A DNA stretch of 64,000 nt, from assembly GCA_020809705.1 (NCBI GenBank), contig CP085828.1, forward strand, positions 1,798,001 to 1,862,000, read 5' to 3'. The notes below the pieces were generated by a model, which worked only from the letters and a program-made list of their open reading frames with translations, ran no database searches and was not told the origin of the DNA. Position 1 is the first letter of the stretch; each line of letters starts with the position of its first letter. Source of the DNA: Calonectria ilicicola (Eukaryota > Ascomycota > Sordariomycetes > Hypocreales > Nectriaceae). Positions 54,170 through 64,000 of the stretch are shown in pieces. The position numbers and the translations under genes were made by a program.

Positions 54170-56488
54170 GATTTGGCGAATGGATGATCTTCGCGGCAAA
54201 AGGGGCCAAGCGGGAAGCCAAAAACTAGACTATGGAGGTAGGATTGTGTGACGGCAACACGCGCGCACCTTATCCAAAAATGTACCCTAAAATCGACATG
54301 TGAAGGGACCGGATCCTGGCGATGTCTTCTTGGTGGGTGGGCTTGACATGTTAAAGCTTGCCGGTCATCCATGTGTGGGGGGCGTCCCGATCCCCGTCAT
54401 CACCCACGGTCGGAAGCGATTGGGAGCTAGGCGGAAGAGGGATGCAATCATGCATGCACGAACAAGATGGATGGCTTGGGTGAAATGCCGATACTCGTAA
54501 CATGCGAGGACACACGATTACCATACGTACATTCAACCCATGGCGTTGGTTGCTGGGACGTGGAAGACAGCTGGGAAACCTTGGGGGCTTAGGCTGAGCT
54601 CAGGCCTAGGTATAGGTATGAGGGGTGTGACTATAACACGACGAGTACATAGGCGGTTGGTGGGCTGCGGACTGCTAGGGAGCAGGCCAGGAAGTCCCAG
54701 TGACCGCGATGGATGGGTGAAATGCGCTGAACAGAGGCCTCAGGGGCCGAGTTGGGAGATGACAAGAGCCTTGCGAGGGCTTACCATCATACGACAAATG
54801 AGAAGCGTCATGCTATGTTTGGACCCGGGCGAAGTCGGAGGGGCCATGTAAACGACAGCAACTTTTTCAAGACCGGGCTTTGACTATTAGTCAATTGTGC
54901 ATTCCAACTTCTGTTTTGAACTCTTCTCGTGACAGGCGTAACGGGACCGCGACGGGGCTCGATGGACACCGGCAGCCGCGAGGTGCATAAAGCGGGATGC
55001 GACAGGCCCCAGATGATGCGGATGAATGGCAGAGGAAGGGGTGGTGGAGGAGTGTGAGTGTGAGGGAGTGTGGATTGGGAAGAAGCGATGTGGAAGGGGT
55101 CTGGAAGCATGCTTTTTTTTTTTTTCTCACCTTGAATGTGGGTAATGATGGATCATGGAGCATGGAGACGGGGGATGGCTGGGGAAGGGGATGCGGAGCG
55201 TCTAAAAGCAGGTACATCATAATTGGGCTTTACACTAAAAGTAGGTCATAAGGACAGAACAGCCAGCTTACAGCGCATCCAACTGGCAGACAGGCAAGGC
55301 CGAGGCGACGACATAAACTAGGCGATGCGCGCCGAACTGGGCGCCGCCTGGCCTGTGATGAGAACATTGTCTGATAGTAATAATGGAATCAGGTACATTC
55401 CCCCTGGCCATACTGGCGAGATCAGATGAGATCAGATAGGATAGGAGATGGCCGCAGCGGAGTCGGAAGCGGGATAAAAAAACAAAAACATCTGAGGATG
55501 GAGAGCATAATTCTACCAAGCTCCACGGAGGCAATATCACCGAAATCTGAAGCCAAGATCAAGAACCACCTCATGATTTCGCATTGCCTGCCCAGCATGA
55601 GATACATACGGTGTACAGTCCAGTTTGAATCAAATGAAATCACTTGGCTCGGTCAGATCCATTCACGGACCGCGTGACAATGCCGACTTACCTCCAGGCA
55701 AGCATGTCTACCTAGGTTACGGGGTGGCAGCGCGTGCGAGCCTCGGTCTGACGCCATACTTTTGCCATGGCATCTCTAGTTCCTCGTCACAGGCTTTCGA
55801 TCACGGCTATTCTTGAGAGCACTGCCGAGACGACCGAGCGAGACATAAAAAGCCGGGCTTGCATCTGCATCCTGCGAGGGTGACAAACCGTCGTGTGGGA
55901 AAAAAAAAATATTCCAAAGCTGGGAAGAGTTGTCCGAAAGAAGGTGGGAAAAACGACAATCACAGCACACGGGGGGGAAAGGGACTTCCATCCAGCAGCA
56001 CACACTGTCAGTTGTCTTCTTTCCAACCACGCACGCCCTCTGCATCTGCTGCGTCTGCGCCTGCGCCTCCACGCTTACCCACAGTCGACTGAGACCATTC
56101 GAGGTACCATTTTCCGATGCCACTGGCACCCCTGCGCTGTAGGGCTCAGAATTAAAAAAGCAGAAGCGGAAACGGGCTAGAGCAACCTAGAGCTGCCCAT
56201 CATTTTTTAGCTGGCCAACTCCAGGAGTTGCCCTTGGTCCGTTGCAGGCGTATCCCCTCCCCTGTGGATTCGATTCCATCTTGCACAGTACTGCAAAGTA
56301 TCCGTACATGATACTGCGCATCCGACTGCCCCCCCAGCTCTCGCGTCACTCCCCGTCTGGTTGTCATTGAGGCCAAGAAACGCCCTGTTCCCGTCTCGCG
56401 CATTTAGGGTAGTTTTGCATTCCCCCATCCCCCTCCCCACCGTCTTTTTCCTTGCATCCTGCCCTTCTCGCTGGCTGCTGCCGGGCAG

Positions 56489-56582
56489 ACACACACACAC
56501 ACACACATACACACCGGCTGGAGGGACAGACACCGCCCGGCTCTTGTTCATAGACTCTAACAACACACACGCACACACACAC
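56489..56582. repeat. Two short (AC)n microsatellites
   Basis: An interrupted (AC)n run at 56489-56514 is followed after about 48 bases by a second at 56562-56582. Both are simple repeats in noncoding sequence. Confidence 0.85.
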
Positions 56583-57302
56583 CGGCAAGGGAAAAGAAAA
56601 GAGAAACAGCCCCTGCGCTGGGTACTTTGCTGATCTGGCAATCTTGGAAGACACCTTGATTTTCCTTTCGTCTTCCCCGGTCCGCCTGATCTCCTAGCGG
56701 GGCCTGGCCTGCGCTCCATCCTTCCGTATACACCAGACTGTCAAGTCGTTCGTTAATCGCGCCCATCAGTCACACCTGGGCCCAGATAATACAGCAACAT
56801 CGTGTGGACAAAGCACAGTTGCCCGGTGAGGTGAGCCCACCTTGCGCCCACCTAGGTGCAGTTACCTTTCGCCCGCCCACCTCTAGCTACAGCGAGACCA
56901 CAGCGAAGGTCACAGTCACAGTCAGTAACACCAACCGAGACCCGCCCAACGCTCCATTCAACTTACAGGACCTGCGCTGGACCGTCCAGTTACAGCGGCC
57001 TGCTGGTGCTTAGAGAGTTACTGAATTCGGGGGTCACTAGCCCCTTGCCCCGAGCGCTCCACTGGTCCGGGACAGCGGCGCCCAATTTGCCCGCGTGCGT
57101 ACGACCTTGACAACCTGGTCCCAATCCCTGGCCAATTGCATCAGGCCAGAATCCGGGTTACGCAACGACCACCTCCGGTCGCAGTATATTCGGTGCTGGT
57201 GTTGCAAGGGCATTCGCTGAGCGGCTTTTGCAGTGCTGCAGTTGCAGCCATTTACAGCGCCCTGCTTGCTCACCTGCCACCGCGTTTGGGTCACACCTCG
57301 AA

Positions 57303-57411
57303 GGTACCTTCACCTCGAGAGTACACCTTGGAGGTACCGTTCTGGGTATCTGCTCACGCTGCACCACGCACCAACAACTCCTTCACCCCTCTCCCGCGGT
57401 ACCTAGGTACC
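57303..57411. promoter_or_regulatory. Cluster of GGTACC palindromes before the aminotransferase gene
   Basis: GGTACC occurs at 57303, 57333, 57399 and 57406. The last two overlap as GGTACCTAGGTACC, itself a longer palindrome. The cluster ends about 340 bases before the start codon at 57748, in the position of a proximal promoter. The binding factor is unknown to me. Confidence 0.45.
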
Positions 57412-57747
57412 TCGTTCGTGTCGTGTCACTGTTTGGTCGTGGAACTCACTCCGAAACCTAAGCTACACGCCCCTCCCCCGGGACTTTCTGCCATCTTTGC
57501 TCTCCACACAGGCCACCGGACACGGCGGTCCCCAGGGAAGCTGCCCACCCCCCCTAAATCGCCCCCCGACGGCCCCAAGTCCACAGGGCCGCAGCCCACT
57601 ATGACACCGTCTTCCAGCTCGAGCGCAAGTGCCAGTGTTAAAGTCGCCTTCCCCAGCTCTACATCGACTGATAATAAAATGGCACCGACCTCGTCCTCCT
57701 CCCCTTCTTCTCGACTCAACCAAGTCGTCCATCATCTCAAGCCCATC

Positions 57748-59458
57748 ATGTCTGCTCCTATGATTTCAAGCTTCCCTGCCGACCTTGTGCCCCAGGCCCC
57801 TGAAGATCCTCTCTTCGGTTTGGCTAGGGCGTACAGGGCCGACGAGAACCCTTACAAAGTCGATCTGGTAAGTTCTCTCGCTCCAGAGTTTCGATTTTTT
57901 TTTCTCTCTTCGTCTTGTTCTCTTGCTAACACATTGCTTCTCAGGGTATCGGCGCCTACAGAGACGAGAATGCGAAGCCCTGGGTGCTTCCCGTTGTTCA
58001 CAAGGTAAGATAGCAATCTTTATTCCCTACACCGTTCACCGTCCGCGCATGTCGCATGTGCCAGCTTGCATGCCGCTTGTCGCAAATCACTTCTGCCCGT
58101 GTTCCAAGTCGCATTGTTCCCAATTCACCCCTGGACGGCCTCAGACATAGCTGCCCGGTTTCTCGGCGCATCTATATTGCTCAGATGAGCTGTTGTGAAG
58201 CTGCCTGAGAGCTCCGCGAAGCAATTTTTTTTACTGTGTCATGTGGCTGTTTACACGAGAGCGACCAAGCTCCCCCGTCTCGCTACCCCCTTGCCTCTTC
58301 CCCAACGACCCAGTGCCCCGCCACGGTGTCGAAAAAAACGTTTGTCTTCGCTGAATGAAAACTGACCCCGCATGCGTCACTCAGGCCGATGAAATTCTTC
58401 GCAATAACCCTGAGCTCAACCACGAGTATGGCCCTATTGCTGGCATCGACAGCTTTACCTCCAAGGCTGCCGAGCTTATCCTCGGCGCCGACTCCCCCGC
58501 CCTAAAAGAGAAGCGCACAACCTCTATGCAGTCAATTTCGGGCACTGGTGCCGTTCACCTGGGCGGTCTCTTCCTTGCCAAGTTTTACAGGGGAAACCGC
58601 ACCGTTTACGTGTCGAACCCAACCTGGGGCAACCACCACCAGATCTTTAAGAATGTCGGCCTAACGGTCGACACATACCCTTACTTCCACAAGGAGACCA
58701 AGGGCCTAGATTTTGAGGGCATGAAGCAGGCGCTTCATGACGCCCCGGACCACTCCATCTTCGTGCTGCACGCTTGTGCACACAACCCCACTGGAGTTGA
58801 CCCTACCCAAGAGCAGTGGGCCGAGATTGCCACCATTATGAAGGCGAAGAGTCACTTCCCCTTCTTCGACTGTGCTTACCAGGGATTCGCCTCCGGCAAC
58901 CTGGCTCGTGACGCCTGGGCTGTTAGCCACTTTGTGGAACAGGGCTTCGAGCTCGTTGTCGCCCAGAGCTTTGCCAAGAACTTTGGTCTCTACGGAGAGC
59001 GTGCTGGCTGCTTCCACGCCGTCACTTCCCCCGCCCCTGGCGCCACTGAGACAGTTGCTCGCATTGGCTCTCAACTGGCCATTCTCCAGCGATCAGAAAT
59101 CTCCAACCCTCCCCTGTATGGCGCTCGCATTGTCAGCACCGTCCTCAACTCACCCACATTATTTGCCGAGTGGGAGGAGAACCTGAGGACCATGTCTGGT
59201 CGCATCATTGACATGCGCGCTGCTCTGCGATCGAAGCTTGAGGAGCTCGGAACCCCCGGCACCTGGAACCACATCACTGACCAGATCGGCATGTTCAGCT
59301 TCACTGGTTTAACAGAAGCCCAAGTCATGAGGCTTCGCGAAGAGGCCCATATCTACATGACCAAGAACGGTCGCATCAGCATGGCTGGTCTCAACGAGGG
59401 CAACGTTGAGTACTTTGCCAAGGCTGTGGATAAGGCGGTTCGTGAAGTTCAAGAGTAG
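57748..59458 (+). CDS. Aspartate aminotransferase, cytosolic type
   Basis: This PLP enzyme interconverts aspartate plus 2-oxoglutarate with oxaloacetate plus glutamate. Exons 57748-57867, 57945-58004 and 58385-59458 give 417 residues; introns are 77 and 380 nt, both phase 0. Counting from MSAPMISS, the active-site residues fall exactly on the classical numbers of animal cytosolic AAT: Asn194 (HNPTGVDP), Asp222 and Tyr225 (DCAYQG), PLP Lys258 (QSFAKNFGLYGERAG) and Arg266. This supports both the start codon and the splice model. The N terminus (FPADLVPQAPEDPLFGLARAYRAD) is that of the cytosolic form. The frame is open upstream, with in-frame ATGs at 57601 and 57679 adding 49 or 23 Ser/Thr-rich residues. 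That extension is poor in Arg and not a convincing mitochondrial presequence. The second intron is the longest I modelled in the window. Confidence 0.95.
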
Positions 59459-61610
59459 ACGGGTCAATGCGTGTTTGTTTATATGAGGTCATGGAGGAGG
59501 TCACTTGCAAGACCCCGGTTTGGCGTTTGGGAAAGAATCGATTTCACCTACTGGTCGGGGTCTCTACGAAAGAAAAAAGTATTGGACGATCCTCTCAAAT
59601 CTATCTAATATACATATCCTGATATGATGTTCACTACTCTCTCCAAATGACTGGCTGAATGTTGTTTTACTTTATTGTGCATGACTTTTCAAGACAATTT
59701 TTTCTTCTCACTTAGTTTTTGCTTGGCTCTCGATGGTACCCGCGTGGGACAGGATGCTGCTATTGTTGGAATGACTGACCTGTACGTAAGGTGACTAGGT
59801 ACATGGCTCACCACCTATGCATTGCTTGGCGCGCCACTGAGGGCTCAAGCATGAACGAGCGTGTGGAGACGTCCCGATTGGGTCGCATCCGATTTCGCCT
59901 TTCTGAAGCCTGCGCTTGGGAGGGAGGGACTGGACCTACCTAGTTTGGCACTTGCCATTCTTAGCAAGGAGCCAACGTAGGGCATTTGATGCAAAAAGGA
60001 TCTGGATTTCCGATGCTATTCTGGTTGATGCCAAAGATTTCCTCTTGTGGCTATTTGGTGCGGAGGCCGTGTTGTCCTTAACCAGGTTCGGTGAAATCTC
60101 GCCCTCTCGGGTTTTGCTTAGCTGCGCGTGTCCTAGGTGGGCGCTCCTAATCGAGTGGGAACAGCTCTCGCCAGGTCCAGGGCGAGACTCGGGTGCTCGG
60201 GGTTTTGCTTTGCGAGCTGTCGCACGCGACCTGGACTGCGTCTACGTGCATGTTCTTGGCGATTGCCGTGCAGCATCATGCGATTTGTAAAGATGCATCT
60301 GCATACGGACAAAAGGGCATCTCTACCTTCGAGAGAGTGTATTTTGGGCTTGGTTAGATAGTACTGCATCACTCAATGGCTACGAAAAAGTCTTCTTCAT
60401 GCCGACGCATAGAGCATCGTTCACAATGAAAACGAGTGTGAAATCAAAAATTGCGGGACCTATGACCCCGAAGGGCAATAGAGAGCAGAACGACTCCGCG
60501 ATGTGCAATGCAGGTCTCCCACGCTGAACTCCCTCATTCGTGATCGAGGGCGAAGTTCCTCCCAAGGTAAGTATGAAGAAGAAAAGAAGAAAACAGAACA
60601 AAGGGGGCACAGGTAGGAAAGAAATTTATACCACATGGGGGTCCGTGCGTGGTGCCAAATCAGGCTGCAAGGCGGAAAGCACCTTGAGCAACAACCCAGG
60701 GCCCAAATTTCCAGAAAAAAAATTGATGAAAAAAATTTGGTCGAAAAAAAGCGGGCCGTGGATCTGTCTCTGAGGTCCTCCACCTCCATGGTCCATCACC
60801 CCGCATGGAGAAGTACTGCGTTGGAGTAGAACTATGGGGAAAGGGAAGGGGAAGGGAACAGGGTTCCACCGCCTCGTCCCCGACAGATGTCCGGACTCAG
60901 GGAGGCGTGTATCTTTCTGTGAGTTGTAACCCTTGTGCAGGATCGGTTGAATGGAGATTGTAAAGGTGTGGGGTCGGCGGGCGGACGAGACGCAGTCAAG
61001 AACGGATCCGAATGTGGGCTTTTGAGATGCGGAAATGCGGTTTCCCGGACGGACCATGCCCGTGAGGAATATCAAGTTCCTGGGTGAGGGTGAAAGTTTG
61101 AGGATCTTGAAGGGGGACCAGGGGAGGTGCAGGAGAACTAGAGGGAGAAGGGGACGTGGGAGGTTGGAGTGGAACAACACACTGGGGAAAGCAAAGCAAA
61201 GCAGAATAACCCTTGCCTAGTTGTTGTACATGAAGGTACTTTTTTCCCCAGAGTCCTGAATGTCCCGACCAGAAGCAACCCTCGCCGAAAGACGGGGCGG
61301 TAACCCGGTGTAAGTTACGAAACCATCACGCACACCTTGTATCCACTTGCAACGGGTCAACGGTGAGCAAGCCGATCACAAGACGAGAGCCCTGCGGCTC
61401 CGATAGCGGACGGCGCGCTATTGCTTTTCATACGCCCCCCCATCCAGAGCAACGCGGCTACATTAGCCTCGACACTACCGCCCATCAGCTGGCCAGTTGT
61501 GCGGTGTATATTAAAAAAACCTGAAGAGTTGACTCCACGATAAGGAATGGTGCCTTGCATGGGGGAGGGTGTGGCTTTGAAGGGGAAGGGGGGAGGGGAG
61601 GGAACAAGCT

Positions 61611-61628
61611 GGATGGATGGATGGATGG
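61611..61628. repeat. Short (GGAT)n microsatellite
   Basis: About four and a half GGAT units in purine-rich sequence, the same unit as the larger array at 6426-6522. Confidence 0.85.
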
Positions 61629-63002
61629 AGCAAAGGAGGGTGTGGAGCGGGAACCCGCGCTCTGAGTGTTTGGAGATAGCACGGCATCATCGATAGGATC
61701 GCTTGCATAATCTTCCCACATGGCGGGTAGAGGTTGGTGGGCGTGGATAGTTGTCGACAAGTTTCCAACCCAGCTTTGTTTGCACCACACACGGACTTAG
61801 ACCGAAATGTCGGGAAACGAAGACCGGGTGTCTAGGGACAATTTCACGCAACGCGCTGATTTCACGGGACTCTTTCCTGGGTTATTTCTTTTTCCTTGGA
61901 GCCGGAGAATGATAAAACCAGGTTTCGTGTGATGGCGTCCGCCTGGAAACGCCCTGTCTCCTACCAAGAGGCAAAATACTCTAGCTGTGAGCTGGATGGG
62001 CACGCGAGCACAAGTACTAAAACAAGCAACACACACGCACGCACAAGTCACTAACTAACCAAAGCGGACGCCCGGGTCAGTTCCAAAAAAATAGACGGAC
62101 CAAAATTGAGTTTCCCACGGCATGGGCGGAGAGGATGGCGAGAGTTGTTTCGTGACCTTGTTGCGATAAACCATGGCCAAGAGCTGAAAAAAAAAAGAGG
62201 CGTTATCTCTTCGTCCCTCCATGGATGGGCGCCTCCTGTCAGCGACCAACACACACGCTTTGCCGCCGCGGGCCGGAACGCGGGAGGTCCAAAGGAGCGC
62301 CGCACTCAGCCCGCTTGGCCATGATAGATAGACTTTGCCTTGAAAGAGCTTAGCCCGCGCGGATTCCGTCCCGGAGCTTCATCGTGGCCCGCCTCCCGGG
62401 CACCGAATCCCGCGAAAAGAAGCAAATACAGGCCGGCACTCCGTCCAATCTGCCACCTCTTGCATGAACGGGATGGAACTTGGATCCGAGTGCCAGCCAT
62501 TGGTTTCTGACAGTGCCGTTGTGGAGCGTCTGCCCTCAGTGCATTGTGACGTGGGCTTCCCCTCTGAATTGCCTGGCAATTGTTTTGAGTAGTGGATCAT
62601 GTGTCCTCCTCTGCACTACGATTCCAACCTTTATTTTCTTTTTTCCTTTATCCTAATTTCTCTGCTATTTCTCTCATCTTTTGAACAGTCTCTCTCAACC
62701 TACGCCCTCCCGTCAGTTTTCACACACCATCCGTTTTTGCACCTTTGTGCCGATGTTGTAACTGCCCACTTTGCCAGAACATGTTAGCGGCTCCATGGAT
62801 TGAGCATACCTTGTAGGACAGTATCACATGTTTGTACAGCCACAACCTCAGCTGTTTTATGGTACCACTGCGTATATCTGATGTCAAGTTTCCGTCTTTC
62901 CTTGGAGTCATTGCGGCCTTTCGTCTCTGGTTCAAGGTTTATTCAATTTTCTACGTCCTTGCTGAATCCTCTTTTTTTTCTTCTCCAATTTTGGTTTATT
63001 CT

Positions 63003-63034
63003 ATTTATTTATTTATTTATTTAATTATTTAATT
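63003..63034. repeat. (ATTT)n repeat
   Basis: Five to seven ATTT units grading into TTAATT repeats in the AT-rich right end of the window. It is a simple repeat. Confidence 0.85.
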
Positions 63035-64000
63035 AACTTACCTTATCTTATTTATTATTTATTTTTGGAACATTCTTAGTGTCCGGTTTTGATGTAACCC
63101 GCATATGGAGACCCTGTCTGAGGATAAAATAGTCCCACTGAACACCCATGGTATTTTCCGTTGACTCACAGATTCTATTTAAAGATTGCTACGAGAAAAA
63201 TATTTTCCCATCTTCATTAACAGAGAGCATGATACAAATTGTTTCATGTTGACAAGACAGTGCTTGAACTTAGGCCAAACTCTGAGGTCGATTGAACTGT
63301 GACACTTGGCTGTCAATAATATTATTACAAGTTACATTCATTAGAAATTCTAGAGACACTAATGGAGAAACCTTAGGCTTAAGGGTTGGTTGAATTGGAG
63401 TGATAATCGGCTGAAGAGTTTATATATGTTGCCACCTGGGTTTCGCCTACCGGACAATGAAGCTCAATTGTGGTTGAATGAGATTTATTGTAACATGTAT
63501 AATAATACAGGACATATGAAAAACATTATTACCACGATCGACAGATTTCGCTTATGTATGATCAGATACACGAGCGAGCTACTTCCATGGTTTCATCATA
63601 CGGAACTTCACCGCTTCGGCTGAATATCGCCACTGAGTGGTTTGTTATCCGGGATTCAAATAAAGTTGCAGGGAGACCTCGATTTCGGTGATTTCTTACC
63701 CACTGCGTGACTGAGATTTTAGAGGCCCGATGGGATCACAGGTCTGCGGCTCTCTCTTCAGTCCTGGCCTCAAAAGATGTGCAAATGTTAAAGGCAAACT
63801 TTGGATTGCATTAGCGTAGCCATCTGCAGAAGTAGGCTGAAAAGATTCCACTGGATCGTTTACTCTGCTACGAGAGGCCAAGTAGCAGGTGGATTTCTTT
63901 TGCGTGACCTTAACCGCAGAATTGGTTCTGTGGAGAGATGCGATGGCTGTTTCTGCTCGTCATGCTCGTGAGATTACGATAACCCCACTATATCATCTAG

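Larger units (their letters stand above)
54170..57747. other. 3.6 kb intergenic region upstream of aspartate aminotransferase
   Basis: No gene can be supported. Visible features are short CA repeats at 56489-56514 and 56562-56582, a 10-base tandem (GAGATCAGAT twice) near 55419, four CCTAGGT motifs (54605, 55711, 56851, 57402) and four GGTACC palindromes at 57303-57411. The last 600 bases are C-rich and open in the aminotransferase frame. They probably form its promoter and leader, but an N-terminal extension is possible. Confidence 0.5.
59459..64000. other. 4.5 kb terminal interval without recognisable genes
   Basis: Up to about 62600 the sequence is of mixed composition, with short overlapping frames and a GGAT run at 61611-61628. 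From 62600 onward it becomes AT-rich, including an ATTT repeat at 63003-63034. A frame of 77 residues at 63390-63623 and another on the reverse strand at 63696-63881 have no ATG-initiated family features, and I do not call them. The change in composition may mark a long 3' or 5' flank of a gene to the right, or an old decayed insertion. Confidence 0.5.

Noticed and set aside
57136..57600. Upstream continuation of the aminotransferase frame
   Set aside because: There is no ATG before 57601 in this frame, and the composition is that of a C-rich leader. The cytosolic start gives residue numbers matching the classical enzyme.
63390..63623. 77-codon + strand frame near the right edge
   Set aside because: It starts at a non-ATG codon in AT-rich sequence and has no homologue I recognise. 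It could be an exon of a gene beyond the window but cannot be supported.

Overview
This is a gene-sparse stretch of a filamentous ascomycete nuclear genome. The genes are eukaryotic and mostly split by short introns (about 50-75 nt) with GT...AG ends and CTAAC-type branch sites. Neighbouring genes lie on both strands without operon logic, and intergenic gaps are long. The protein set (TBCD/Cin1, Bfr1, Mtg2, Ncl1/Trm4, Erg8, Dbp7, Apl2, Emc4, Ufe1, a PTH11-like rhodopsin-fold receptor) fits Pezizomycotina. Sordariomycetes, perhaps Hypocreales, is my inference from sequence feel and gene content; no search was run. I support 18 protein-coding genes and found no tRNA, rRNA, CRISPR array or intact transposon.

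Left part (1-13.4 kb): tubulin cofactor D (+), then about 6 kb with no recognisable gene but with a large GGAT microsatellite, then a seven-transmembrane fungal rhodopsin-domain protein (+). Middle-left (13.4-28.7 kb): RPB5, the shared RNA polymerase subunit (-), divergent from BFR1 (+); a conserved-looking fungal hypothetical with a Cys motif (-); mitochondrial Obg GTPase MTG2 (+) convergent with tRNA m5C methyltransferase NCL1 (-); and an aldehyde dehydrogenase (+) whose promoter carries five copies of AGCCGCG. Possible remnants of a membrane-protein gene lie between NCL1 and the dehydrogenase.

Middle-right (31-45.6 kb): a small His/Gln-rich hypothetical (+), phosphomevalonate kinase ERG8 (-), a 1165-residue mitochondrial-type PPR protein (-), DEAD-box helicase DBP7 (+) and a 90-residue Gly/Thr-rich small protein (+). 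Right part (46-64 kb): AP-1 beta adaptin (-) divergent from EMC4 (+), an MFS drug:H+ antiporter (-), the ER Qa-SNARE UFE1 (+), cytosolic-type aspartate aminotransferase (+), and a final 4.5 kb that turns AT-rich with no gene I can support.

The genes do not form one pathway. Most are housekeeping: transcription, ribosome and tRNA maturation, mitochondrial expression, secretory traffic at the ER and Golgi, tubulin folding and sterol precursor synthesis. The accessory or environment-facing genes are the rhodopsin-fold receptor, the MFS transporter and the aldehyde dehydrogenase. I see no biosynthetic cluster and no clear novel multi-gene system. The most unusual items are the promoter motif array, a GC-AG intron in EMC4, two frame-preserving stop-free introns in UFE1, and the hydrophobic frames at 25.6-26.4 kb.
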